Source of the DNA: CBDATB01 sp965199745
GTDB taxonomy: Bacteria > Bacteroidota > Bacteroidia > Cytophagales > Flammeovirgaceae
Assembly (NCBI GenBank): GCA_965199745.1
Contig: CBDATB010000015.1
Coordinates: 310,001 to 374,000, forward strand
Length of the DNA stretch: 64,000 bases
Direction: 5' to 3'
The notes under the pieces were generated by a model. It worked only from the letters and a program-made list of their open reading frames with translations, had not been told where the DNA came from and searched no databases. This document shows positions 36,989-45,849 of this stretch, one piece after another. Every line of letters begins with the position of its first letter. Position 1 is the stretch's first letter. Position numbers and translations under genes: made by a program.

Positions 36989-37027
36989 GCCTATCAATCA
37001 TTTTTTCAGAGAAATTATTGATTAGGC
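36989..37027. repeat. Inverted repeat between porP and gldK
   Basis: GCCTATCAAT (36989-36998) pairs with ATTGATTAGGC (37017-37027), ten pairs with a one-base bulge and an 18-base loop. No T tract follows on the minus strand. Confidence 0.35.
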
Positions 37028-37309
37028 TATACGGATGTCTAAACAAATAGTATTCTAGCCCGAGTACAAAGAGCAAGAACTATGAGTGAATATGACATTC
37101 TGATGCGACAAAAATAAATCCAATTTCTCAATAGTAGCATTGAAATAATCGATTTTTTGTGCTTTTTTCATGTGTAACAAAACACCGGCTTTATGCCCAC
37201 AGCCAAAGATAAAGTTCAACAAGAAAAAAAGACAGATAGACGCAGAAAGCTACTAAGTCTATAATCGATGCTTGAAAAAAAGAGCCAATCTAAACCTTAT
37301 TTACTCTAT

Positions 37310-38284
37310 TCAATGTCTAAAACGAGGTGTGCGTGGTTTAATTTGTGTTGTGCCTGTTGAAAGTACTGGTATTCTGTACGAAAGTGTAATTTCGTGAGAA
37401 GTAGCAGTTTTAGCGCGTTGCTGCTGTATAATATAATCAAAGGAATAGCCTATTCTGAGTCTTTTTGAGGTTTTTCCTTTCTTGATGGGGTATATACCTA
37501 GCAAAATAACTGCTGACTCTATTTCTCTTAAAGAAACACCTGCGTATATTCTGTCGTTATAGTTGGCAATGCCACTCACTTCAAAAGAATAGCTATTTAA
37601 ATCTGATTTTACTAATATAGAGGGGGTGAACTTAATATCTCTTGTTACATCAATATTTAAGCCTGCGATGAAGTTGAAGTGCCTTCTGAGCTTACTTTGA
37701 TCCGTTACCAAACTGAAATTGGTAGCGGGTTCGAGAAGATGGCTAATACCCACGCCCATAAAAAAAGATGTCGAGTTGAAATATATACCAAAGTCGTAAT
37801 CAACAACGTTGTTATTTTGCGTACCGCCTAAATTAAGCGGGTCATTGGGTTCTCTGAATCTCAGCCTTTCAAAATCAATTCTTTGGTTATAAAATCCGGC
37901 GGCGAAACCAAAAGAAAGCAAGCCTACTTTCATTTTGATATGATAAGCTAATGATAGCTTGATGTCCATATTGGTTTGCAAACCCAAATTATCATTGAGA
38001 AAGAATACACCTACTCCTAATCTATTTTCTTTGAACTGAAAAGGTATGTTAATACTAGCTAGTTGGGTAGTGGGAGCAACGCCATCGTCAAAGCTAGGGT
38101 CGTAACTAAGCCATTGAGAACGGTGTAATAGGGAAATTTCCGAAGCTGTCTCGTCTGCTCCTGCCGTAGCAGGATTGAAATATAGCTGATTGAACATATA
38201 CTGACTGAATTGTGCATTCTGCTGCGCTTCTACAAATGAGCTACAGAATAAATAATAGAAAGGTATTAACAATAGATATTTCAT
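37310..38284 (-). CDS. porP: PorP/SprF-family type IX secretion membrane protein
   Basis: Outer-membrane beta-barrel of the PorP/SprF family, linked to T9SS cargo surface attachment. The 324 residues have a signal peptide (LLLIPFYYLFCSSFVEAQQ, cleavage near 20) and the hallmark AQFSQYMFNQLYFNPATAGA, followed by alternating strands and a C-terminal YRIPVLSTG-type end. Length is normal (about 310-330). It lies upstream of gldK in the same direction, giving the P-K-L-M-N order known from Porphyromonas, although here a 437-base gap separates it. TATCTTTG at 38411-38418 (minus strand) fits a -7 box. Confidence 0.93.
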   Translation of the reverse strand: MKYLLLIPFYYLFCSSFVEAQQNAQFSQYMFNQLYFNPATAGADETASEISLLHRSQWLSYDPSFDDGVAPTTQLASINIPFQFKENRLGVGVFFLNDNLGLQTNMDIKLSLAYHIKMKVGLLSFGFAAGFYNQRIDFERLRFREPNDPLNLGGTQNNNVVDYDFGIYFNSTSFFMGVGISHLLEPATNFSLVTDQSKLRRHFNFIAGLNIDVTRDIKFTPSILVKSDLNSYSFEVSGIANYNDRIYAGVSLREIESAVILLGIYPIKKGKTSKRLRIGYSFDYIIQQQRAKTATSHEITLSYRIPVLSTGTTQIKPRTPRFRH

Positions 38285-38511
38285 AATACATTAGTTGCTA
38301 GTTTGACAAATGTTTTCGCCGGATTGGCTAAAAGAAAGAAAATTATTTTTTACTCGTGTTTACTTATAATTAAGACCCAATAAACCGTTGTATCGTTGCA
38401 TTGTGAATATCAAAGATAGAGAAAAGTGACAATTTAATTAAATAAGAGTATTTAACAAAGGACAGTTATAGGCTATTTACCTGCCAAATAAGCTTGTGTT
38501 TAATGATGCCA

Positions 38512-39414
38512 TTAAAAAAAAATTTCCTGAGCTAAACGATAAGTATTGGCATGTGCCTCGATAATATGGCGTAGTTCGGCTGAGTAGCCACCGCCCATAC
38601 AAACAACTAGCGGAATATTATTTTTTTTGCATAGATCTAAAACGATCATATCTCGCTGCTTGCAACCTGCTATGCTTAAAGACAGTTTACCTAACCTATC
38701 GGTTGCGAGTACATCGACACCGGATTGAAAAAAAATAAATTCAGGCGAGAGCTGGTCAATTAATTCAGACAGGTACATGTTGAGTAATTCTAAATAGATT
38801 TTATCATTTATGCTGTTGGGTAGCGGAACATCTAAATCGGATTTTTCTTTTTGTAAAGGATAATTTTTAGCCCCGTGTATACTAAAAGTGAATACTCTTG
38901 GCTCATCATGAAAAATTTCGGCGGTGCCATTGCCTTGGTGTACATCCAAATCTACGATCAATATTTGTTTAAAATGATACTTTTTGAGCAATATGCGGGC
39001 GGCCATTGCTTGGTCGTTGAGCAAGCAAAACCCTTCTCCCCTGTTGCTGAAAGCATGATGTGTACCTCCAGCAATATTCATAGCAATACCATATTTAAGT
39101 GCGTATTCACAAGCATCTATTGTTCCTTGTGAAATAATTAGCTCTCGTTCTATGAGTTCTCTCGATAATGGAAAACCCATTTTTCGTTCTTCGCTTCTGG
39201 TCAGATTTAAATTCTTCAGCTGATGCCAATAAACTTGCGTGTGGGTTAGGAGTATATGCGACTCTTTTGCAGGCTTGGGTTCGAAAAATGATACTTGCTC
39301 TGCCGTACCTTCATAAAGAAGTTGTTCGGGAAGTAGCTTGTATTTCATCATTGGAAAGCGATGACCTCTAGGAAGAGTATGAGTATAAGCGGGGTGATAG
39401 GCTATTTTTAACAT
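38512..39414 (-). CDS. Histone deacetylase-like amidohydrolase
   Basis: Zinc amidohydrolase of the arginase/deacetylase fold, in the bacterial class IV-like branch that deacetylates small amines or lysine side chains. The 300 residues include GGTHHAFSNRGEGFCLLND (general-base His pair), the metal-ligand motif IVDLDVHQGNGTAEIF (Asp/His about 160-165) and GGGYSAEL near the end. Length is typical. It stands alone between porP and recA. The substrate in this genome is not inferable. Confidence 0.9.
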   Translation of the reverse strand: MLKIAYHPAYTHTLPRGHRFPMMKYKLLPEQLLYEGTAEQVSFFEPKPAKESHILLTHTQVYWHQLKNLNLTRSEERKMGFPLSRELIERELIISQGTIDACEYALKYGIAMNIAGGTHHAFSNRGEGFCLLNDQAMAARILLKKYHFKQILIVDLDVHQGNGTAEIFHDEPRVFTFSIHGAKNYPLQKEKSDLDVPLPNSINDKIYLELLNMYLSELIDQLSPEFIFFQSGVDVLATDRLGKLSLSIAGCKQRDMIVLDLCKKNNIPLVVCMGGGYSAELRHIIEAHANTYRLAQEIFF

Positions 39415-39524
39415 ACCACAGTTTATTTATATCATTTTTAAAAAAATTATCTATAGTGTTGCCTACAATAGTAGCGCATATAGGCTGGTTTAACCTGTTT
39501 TAATATCTTTAACTAGAAAATGAT

Positions 39525-40595
39525 CTATTGTTTTTTTTTGGCTGTGTCTTGAAGATTATCGAGAGTGACAGGTTTTTCTTCAGGCAAGATTTCTCCTGCT
39601 ACCTTGAGTTTAATTTTTCTTTCTAATTCTCGCATCATCTTAGTATTTTCATGAATTGTATCTTTAACGGTCTCGCGTCCTTGACCGAGCTTATCACCGT
39701 TGTATGAAAACCATGATCCCGATTTTTTGATAATGTCAAAATCAACAGCCATATCCAATACTTCACCTGCTCTGGAAATACCTTGACCGTATAAAATATC
39801 AAACTCTACCTGTTTGAAGGGAGGAGCTACTTTGTTTTTTTGTATTTTCACGCGGGTTCTATTGCCAATTACGCTACCGGTAGATGTTTTAATTTGTCCA
39901 ATACGGCGGATATCGAGGCGTACTGAGGCATAATATTTGAGTGCATTGCCGCCGGTGGTTACTTCGGGGTTACCAAACATAACTCCTATTTTGTCCCGCA
40001 ATTGATTGATAAAAATACAGCAGCAATTAGTCTTATTGACCGAACCAGTCAGTTTGCGTAAGGCTTGTGACATGAGACGTGCCTGCAAACCCATTCGGCT
40101 ATCGCCCATGTCACCTTCGAGTTCGGCTCTGGGTACGAGTGCTGCTACTGAATCAATAACCAAAATGTCGACAGCACCTGATCGGACGAGACTTTCAGCA
40201 ATTTCGAGTGCTTGCTCTCCGTGATCGGGCTGTGCTATGAGCAGCTTATCGAGATTAATACCCAGTTTTTCGGCATAAATTTTATCGAAGGCATGTTCGG
40301 CATCGATAAAGGCTGCCACACCACCCTCTTTCTGCGATTCGGCGATGCAGTGCATAGCAAGTGTTGTTTTTCCCGAAGATTCAGGACCGAAGATTTCTGC
40401 AATTCTTCCTTTCGGTACACCACCTACACCCAAGGCAATATCCAGCCCCAAAGAGCCAGTAGAAATAACAGGTACTTCCACTACAGCATTGTCATTGAGT
40501 TTCATAATAGTGCCTTTACCGAAGTCTTTTTCAAGTTTGGCAATAGCTATTTCGAGTGATCTTAGCTTTTCCTGATTTTCGTTATTTCTTGGCAT
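39525..40595 (-). CDS. recA: DNA recombinase RecA
   Basis: ATP-dependent strand-exchange protein for recombination and SOS control. The 356 residues include Walker A GPESSGKTTLAMH (about 68-80), Walker B in VDILVIDSVAALVPRAE, loop L1 and the L2 region GGNALKYYASVRLDIRRIG, and a short C-terminal tail rich in Glu and Lys. Length is normal. The start MPRNNENQEK is well placed. I looked for a LexA-type box upstream and did not find one I could defend. The 438-base upstream gap holds no gene. Confidence 0.97.
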   Translation of the reverse strand: MPRNNENQEKLRSLEIAIAKLEKDFGKGTIMKLNDNAVVEVPVISTGSLGLDIALGVGGVPKGRIAEIFGPESSGKTTLAMHCIAESQKEGGVAAFIDAEHAFDKIYAEKLGINLDKLLIAQPDHGEQALEIAESLVRSGAVDILVIDSVAALVPRAELEGDMGDSRMGLQARLMSQALRKLTGSVNKTNCCCIFINQLRDKIGVMFGNPEVTTGGNALKYYASVRLDIRRIGQIKTSTGSVIGNRTRVKIQKNKVAPPFKQVEFDILYGQGISRAGEVLDMAVDFDIIKKSGSWFSYNGDKLGQGRETVKDTIHENTKMMRELERKIKLKVAGEILPEEKPVTLDNLQDTAKKKQ

Positions 40596-41033
40596 ATCTT
40601 TGCTTTGTTTAGTGTTTATATTTATTTTGAGTAATTGTTTAAAAATTGGTATTACCCATGTGTTGAGAGTGGTTAAAACTTCACGACAAACAATTATTTT
40701 TTAATACAAATAAATTTCTGGCTATATCCAAGAGTTAACGTCACCGAGTGTCTGAGGTTTCATGTCATGTTATAAGCAATGTAAAATATAGGTGTAACTC
40801 TGTCAGAATAATGATTTTTTCGGGAGCCAGTTACCCTTTCAAACATAGCTTCTCTTAAAAAATTAAATGATATATTAGCTCGGTTGGTTAAAGAAATAAT
40901 AGTAATCTCTCTTTTCCCAGGCTTAACACTGTAATTATGAACTTTTGTTGATAGATATTTTTTTCAAAAAAATTACCACAGAAAAAAGTAAACACGCTCG
41001 AATTAAAAATTCTTTCAAAGATCGAAAGCCGTT
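40596..41033. other. Gap between dxs and recA
   Basis: No coding frame is supported in these 438 bases. They are AT-rich and should contain the recA promoter. On the minus strand TATGTTTG at 40840-40847 matches the -7 consensus but lies 245 bases from recA and has no TTG at the right distance. No other structure stands out. Confidence 0.4.
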
Positions 41034-42947
41034 CTAAGCCTCTACAACCTCCAGCATTTTTTGTGCAGCATGGAAAATACCGTCGGGGCAGAAGCCAGCT
41101 TCTTTTTGTAATTCTATTTGCTCGCCCTGTTCAAAAACACTGTCGGGGATACCTAATCGTTTTACCTGTGCGTGATAACCTCTGTCTGCCGCCCATTCCA
41201 ATATGGCACTCCCGAATCCGCCCATAACGCAGCCATCCTCAACGGTTAACACTTTATCGAAACGAGTGAACACTTCTTTTAGGAGTTGACAATCGAGGGG
41301 TTTAATAAAGCGCATATCGTAATGTGCAGCAGATATATCTACTTTTTTCAGAGCTTTGCAGGTTTCTGCGGCATAGTTGCCTACGTGTCCAACAGTGAGG
41401 ATGGCAAGGTCTTCACCAGCTGCTATTCTTCTTCCTTTACCGATTGGTATTTCTTCCATCACGGTTTTCCACTCGGGCATTACGCCCCGTCCACGTGGGT
41501 AGCGGATACAAAAAGCACCTTGGTGGGCCAGTTGTGCAGTATACATTAGGTTGCGCAATTCAACTTCGTTCATTGGCGCGGCAACGATCATATTTGGCAA
41601 GCAACGCATATAAGCCAAATCATAGGACCCGTGGTGGGTAGCACCATCGGCACCGGCAAAGCCCGCTCTGTCTAAACAAAAAACTACAGGCAAATTTTGA
41701 ATGCAAACATCATGGATTACCTGATCGTAAGCGCGCTGCATAAAACTAGAATAAATATTACAGAAAGGTATTTTGCCTTCACAGGCGAGTCCTGCAGAAA
41801 AAGTAACGGCATGTTGCTCGGCAATGCCTACATCAAAGACTCGTCCAGGCATAACTTCCATCATCATGTTCATAGAAGACCCCGAAGGCATGGCAGGTGT
41901 TACTCCGACTACTTGTTTATTTTTTTTGGCGAGTTCTATCAAAGTGTGTCCAAATACTTCTTGGTATTTGGATGCTTGGGACTCGGTATGATGCTTCTTT
42001 TTGATTTTTCCAGTAATTTTATCGAACTTGCCGGGTGCATGCCACTTGGTCTGATCTTTTTCAGCAAGAGAAAAGCCTTTTCCTTTGGTGGTAATACAAT
42101 GAAGGAGTTTTGGACCGGGAATATTTTTCAGGTCAGTCATTACACTTACGAGATGATTAACATCATGCCCGTCAATAGGCCCAAAATAACGCAAGTTCAA
42201 CGCTTCGAATAAGTTACTCTGGCGTAACAACACACTTTTCAGTCCGTTTTCGAGGCGCGCAACTAACTCGCGGGCTTGCGGTCCGATTTTGTTGATCTTA
42301 CCGAGTAGGTTCCATGTGTCTTCTTTTACCTTGTTGTATATATGGGAGGTTGTAATATTGGTCAGATAATCTTTCAAAGCGCCCACATTAGGATCTATCG
42401 ACATGCAGTTGTCGTTGAGGATGATAAGCAAGTTGGCATTGGAAACACCTGCATGGTTCATTCCTTCGAAGGCCAGTCCGGCAGTCATAGCCCCGTCACC
42501 AATAACAGCAATATGCTGGCGTCTGTGGTTGTTATTGAGCCTGGAGGCAATAGCCATACCCAGAGCTGCGGAGATAGAAGTAGAAGAATGCCCTACTCCA
42601 AAAGTATCGTAGGGACTTTCAAATCTTCTGGGAAAACCAGAAATGCCTTTGTATAATCTATTGGTGTGAAATTTTTTTTTTCTGCCCGTGAGTATTTTAT
42701 GCCCATAGGCTTGGTGTCCTACATCCCAGACAAGCAGGTCTTTTGGCGTATCGAAGACATAATGGATAGCAGTGGTCAGTTCTATCACTCCTAAGCTGGC
42801 ACCAAAATGTCCTCCATACACTGAGACCATGTCAATAATAAACTGGCGGAGTTCTGCACAAACTTGGGGGAGCTGCTGTGGCGATAATCGTCTCAAATCT
42901 TTCGGATCGTCAATGCGGGTGAGTAGCTCGGCGGAGTTGGTCAGCAT
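41034..42947 (-). CDS. dxs: 1-Deoxy-D-xylulose-5-phosphate synthase
   Basis: Thiamine-diphosphate enzyme that joins pyruvate and glyceraldehyde 3-phosphate at the entry of the MEP isoprenoid pathway, which also feeds thiamine and pyridoxal synthesis. The 637-residue protein shows VWDVGHQAYGHKILTGRK, the ThDP motif GDGAMTAGLAFEGMNHAG with NDN (about 147-180), a C-terminal transketolase half with HDVGIAEQHAV-like segment (VFDVGIAEQHAVTFSAG) and TVEDGCVMGGFGSA. Length is standard. It is 115 bases after the truB stop on the same strand. Confidence 0.97.
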   Translation of the reverse strand: MLTNSAELLTRIDDPKDLRRLSPQQLPQVCAELRQFIIDMVSVYGGHFGASLGVIELTTAIHYVFDTPKDLLVWDVGHQAYGHKILTGRKKKFHTNRLYKGISGFPRRFESPYDTFGVGHSSTSISAALGMAIASRLNNNHRRQHIAVIGDGAMTAGLAFEGMNHAGVSNANLLIILNDNCMSIDPNVGALKDYLTNITTSHIYNKVKEDTWNLLGKINKIGPQARELVARLENGLKSVLLRQSNLFEALNLRYFGPIDGHDVNHLVSVMTDLKNIPGPKLLHCITTKGKGFSLAEKDQTKWHAPGKFDKITGKIKKKHHTESQASKYQEVFGHTLIELAKKNKQVVGVTPAMPSGSSMNMMMEVMPGRVFDVGIAEQHAVTFSAGLACEGKIPFCNIYSSFMQRAYDQVIHDVCIQNLPVVFCLDRAGFAGADGATHHGSYDLAYMRCLPNMIVAAPMNEVELRNLMYTAQLAHQGAFCIRYPRGRGVMPEWKTVMEEIPIGKGRRIAAGEDLAILTVGHVGNYAAETCKALKKVDISAAHYDMRFIKPLDCQLLKEVFTRFDKVLTVEDGCVMGGFGSAILEWAADRGYHAQVKRLGIPDSVFEQGEQIELQKEAGFCPDGIFHAAQKMLEVVEA

Positions 42948-43062
42948 CTGGATTTTTTGGTATATAAATACTTGTTATGAAAACAAAAAAGTTATTGAAT
43001 TGTTAAAGAGTGAGCATATTTTTTGAGAATGAATGATATGCTTTGCTACTCCAACAGGGTAA

Positions 43063-43731
43063 TCATCTCTTGATTTGCTCGATCAAATCTGGAATTTGTT
43101 GTGCATCTTCTAACTTATACTTTCCTATTCTGGTTCTTTTTAGTACAGACATATAAGCACCTACACGAAGTTTTTCACCAAAGTCACTAATTAAGGAGCG
43201 GATGTATACTCCTTTGGCACACACCACTCTAAATCGCAGGCAAGGTAATGAGCACTCGCTTATTTCAAACACTTTAATTTGCACACGACGGGCTTTTATT
43301 TCAGCTTTTTCTCCAGCCCTTGCTAGTTTATAAGCGCGTTTACCTTTAATCTTAACAGCAGAAAACACAGGGGGGGTTTGCATGATTTGCCCTACAAAGC
43401 GGCAGGCGGTACTATTAATCGTTTCTGCCTGCAAATGTCTGAAGTCATTTTCTTCGTATATTTGAGTTTCCAGATCAAAAGAGGCTGTTTTTTTACCTAA
43501 CACCATCTCACCGATATATTCTTTTTCCTCTGCCTGGATATATTGAATCTGTTTAGTCATCTTTCCTGTACAAAGAATTAGCAAGCCTGTAGCAAGCGGA
43601 TCTAAAGTACCTGCATGCCCCACTTTTTTCATACCAATGGCATTTCTTATTTTCTTTACCACATCAAAAGATGTCCATTCATAAGGTTTATCTAACAATA
43701 GTACTTCACCGGCAGCGAAATTAAAATTCAT
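43063..43731 (-). CDS. truB: tRNA pseudouridine-55 synthase TruB
   Basis: Modifies U55 in the T-loop of tRNA. The 222-residue protein has LLLDKPYEWTSFDVV, the catalytic Asp in GHAGTLDPLATGLL (about 39-52), the Tyr-bearing EYIGEMVLGKKT, and RVVCAKGVYIRSLISDFG. It lacks the C-terminal PUA domain found in longer TruB proteins, which is usual for Bacteroidota TruB of 220-240 residues. It is upstream of dxs on the minus strand. Confidence 0.95.
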   Translation of the reverse strand: MNFNFAAGEVLLLDKPYEWTSFDVVKKIRNAIGMKKVGHAGTLDPLATGLLILCTGKMTKQIQYIQAEEKEYIGEMVLGKKTASFDLETQIYEENDFRHLQAETINSTACRFVGQIMQTPPVFSAVKIKGKRAYKLARAGEKAEIKARRVQIKVFEISECSLPCLRFRVVCAKGVYIRSLISDFGEKLRVGAYMSVLKRTRIGKYKLEDAQQIPDLIEQIKR

Positions 43732-43813
43732 TTTGCTTTATTTTGTTGAGTTTAGGTGAATAAGAGAGAAAATGATGAAATATCACTTCTACTTAGAATG
43801 TTTCTTTTAAAGT

Positions 43814-43834
43814 ATGGGCGAAGATATGCCCCAT
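43814..43834. terminator. Weak bidirectional hairpin between acyltransferase and truB
   Basis: ATGGGC (43814-43819) pairs with GCCCCAT (43828-43834) with one bulge and is followed by T6 on the plus strand, where no gene needs it. On the minus strand it follows the acyltransferase stop by 22 bases but the tail is only ACTTTAAAA. Weak terminator candidate. Confidence 0.3.
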
Positions 43835-43856
43835 TTTTTGCTGACGAGTAGTAGTA

Positions 43857-44726
43857 TTATTGTACTGCACGCCGATGCTTCCAGCGCTTATGTGTCCATA
43901 GCCAAAACTCTGGTTGCTCAATAATGTCTTTTTCCAGCCGTTTGATATAGGCTTCTGTTATCTCATAAGTTTTGGTATTTTGTGGGAAAGGTACGAGTAT
44001 TTCACTCTCTATTTGATAGAACCCTCGTTGAAGTTTTTTCATGGCAAAATATACGATAGGAAAGTTCATTTTTTTTCCGATTTTTTCTACTCCTACAAAA
44101 ACAGGTGTATCTTGGTTGAGAAACTCAGTCCAATAAGCATACTCTGGGGAAGGACTTTGGTCAGCAACAAAAACATTAATAGTGAGCTTATCACAATTTT
44201 TTACTATGCCGCGCAGTGCGTCCTGCATACGGTAAAGATTGCTTCCTAACCTTGTGCGCATACGATGTGCTAAACGGTTGAAATACGGATTGCTTAGTGT
44301 AAAATAAACAACGTAAAGCAGAGGAATGTTAGCAACACTCGCCCTTGCACCTGCCATTTCCCAGTTACCAAAATGACCTGCTGCTACTATAATACTCTGC
44401 TTTTGTGCCTGGTATTTTTCGTATATTGACGTATTAAAAGACACGCGTTTTTTTAGTTGCTTGGGAGAAATTGTCAATATTTTTATTATTTCTACAATCA
44501 TATCGCAAAAGTATCGATAAAACTTTTGCCGGATTGCTTCAATTTCTTCTTTATTTTTTTGAGGGAAAGCATTGCTGAGATTCTGAATTACTACTCTTTT
44601 GCGATAACCTATCAAATAATAGATCAATAGGTAGAGTATGTCTGAAAAACAATAGAGCAGCTGAAAAGGTAAAATGGAAATAAAGTAGATAAATGGCAAG
44701 CTTAAATAATAGACCAATCCTTTCAT
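43857..44726 (-). CDS. LpxL/HtrB-like lipid A acyltransferase
   Basis: Inner-membrane acyltransferase that adds a secondary acyl chain to lipid A or a related lipid. The 289 residues have an N-terminal transmembrane segment (about 5-38), the HxxxxE active-site motif in GHFGNWEMAGA (about 118-128), NVFVADQSPSPEYA and WLWTHKRWKHR near the C-terminus, all hallmarks of the LpxL/LpxM group. Length is slightly short but normal for Bacteroidota homologues. It lies 21 bases after the diheme peroxidase-like gene stop on the same strand, so they may be co-transcribed although functionally unrelated. Confidence 0.9.
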   Translation of the reverse strand: MKGLVYYLSLPFIYFISILPFQLLYCFSDILYLLIYYLIGYRKRVVIQNLSNAFPQKNKEEIEAIRQKFYRYFCDMIVEIIKILTISPKQLKKRVSFNTSIYEKYQAQKQSIIVAAGHFGNWEMAGARASVANIPLLYVVYFTLSNPYFNRLAHRMRTRLGSNLYRMQDALRGIVKNCDKLTINVFVADQSPSPEYAYWTEFLNQDTPVFVGVEKIGKKMNFPIVYFAMKKLQRGFYQIESEILVPFPQNTKTYEITEAYIKRLEKDIIEQPEFWLWTHKRWKHRRAVQ

Positions 44727-44747
44727 AATATCTTATACTTTCCTTAT

Positions 44748-45806
44748 TTAGTTGATAGTGGCGTTAAACTCATAAAACATAGGGTTTTCAAGTAGCTCAT
44801 AATCGGTGAGGGTTTGAAGGAAAGCAATAATTTGCTTTTTCTCCTGTTCACTCAATGGAATGCCCAATTGCTTGTTTTGTTTAAGCAAAGGGTCTAAAGT
44901 AGGTGAATCTGTTACTTCATGGCTGTAATGATTGAGTACTTTTTGTAATGAGTTGAACCTACCATCGTGCATATAGGGGGCAGTCCTAGCTATATTGCGT
45001 AAGCTTGGTACTTTAAATTTAAAACGATCTTGCTGGTTAAAGGTAATTTCATACCTTCCTCTATCTTGTTTATTAAGCGTATCCAAGCCGTTATTTCGGT
45101 AGCTCAAGTCGGTAAATAAATCTGTGTTGTGGCAAGGTGTACATTTTTGTCTTACAAGGGCTAAACCTGCCAACTCGTCTTCATTAAATTCGTTTTCTGT
45201 TTCATTTCTGATATACTTATCATAGCGAGAATTTGCCGAAACGAGCATCAGAGTAAATTGTGAAAGGGCTTTTAAAAAATTTTCTGTATTGATACCTTCT
45301 TCTCCGAAAACCCGCCGAAATTTTGTCGGATAATCGGGGTGATTTCTTAATTTCTCTAACACATTCTGCGGGTCCTCATCCATTTCTGTTGGATTTTCTA
45401 TTGCCGATATGGGTTGTAAATCTAGGTGGTGAACGCCGCCATCCCAGAAAAAACTAGTTTGCCAAGCCATATTTTGAAGAGACGATGCATTGCGTGCTCC
45501 TAGTCTACCTTCAATACCATGGCTCAAATCGTGTCCATGATGTGTAAAGGCTGCTCCCTGCTGGTGACAAGTACCACAAGAAACAGTACCATCGCGCGAT
45601 AAAAGCCCATCGTAAAACAGAGCACGACCCAACTCAAAACCTTCTTCAGAGATTGGGTTTTTAGTCAAATCGTATACTATTGGTGGAAAATTTTCAGGGA
45701 CTTCAAAAATAATCTTTTCACCTGTAGGGCTAGGGTTTACAAGATCTGTAGCCTCTTTACAGGAGTAAAGAATAAAAAACATTGATAAAAAAAATAGTCT
45801 GCTCAT
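44748..45806 (-). CDS. Diheme cytochrome-c peroxidase-like (MbnH-type)
   Basis: Periplasmic lipoprotein of the bacterial CcP/MauG family. From the ATG at 45806 (an in-frame ATG at 45830 is possible) it has 352 residues: lipobox LYSC, first heme site SCGTCH (about 77-82), second heme site KCTPCH (about 223-228) and RTAPYMHDGRF near the distal heme. The Trp in SFFWDGG is conserved in the family. It lies 43 bases after an MbnP-like gene; the known MbnP/MbnH partners work as a pair, MbnH oxidising a Trp of MbnP to kynurenine. So a MbnH role is likelier than simple peroxide removal, though the latter is possible. Confidence 0.9.
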   Translation of the reverse strand: MSRLFFLSMFFILYSCKEATDLVNPSPTGEKIIFEVPENFPPIVYDLTKNPISEEGFELGRALFYDGLLSRDGTVSCGTCHQQGAAFTHHGHDLSHGIEGRLGARNASSLQNMAWQTSFFWDGGVHHLDLQPISAIENPTEMDEDPQNVLEKLRNHPDYPTKFRRVFGEEGINTENFLKALSQFTLMLVSANSRYDKYIRNETENEFNEDELAGLALVRQKCTPCHNTDLFTDLSYRNNGLDTLNKQDRGRYEITFNQQDRFKFKVPSLRNIARTAPYMHDGRFNSLQKVLNHYSHEVTDSPTLDPLLKQNKQLGIPLSEQEKKQIIAFLQTLTDYELLENPMFYEFNATIN

Positions 45807-45849
45807 ATGTATAAAGTGCCTGTGTTGCAATGGAGAGAATTTTTAGTTT

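Larger units (their letters stand above)
36873..37309. other. Gap between porP and gldK
   Basis: This 437-base stretch has no coding frame I can support. On the minus strand 36929-36936 reads TAGTTTTG, a -7-type match about 57 bases before gldK, with a TTG at 36961-36963 spaced 24 bases upstream, slightly too far. An inverted repeat lies at 36989-37027. So gldK may have its own promoter rather than reading through from porP. Confidence 0.4.

Noticed and set aside
40596..41033. SOS/LexA box upstream of recA
   Set aside because: No dyad matching a known LexA consensus could be defended by eye.
41697..42212. 171-codon plus-strand frame opposite dxs
   Set aside because: Antisense to a highly conserved enzyme and without any family pattern.
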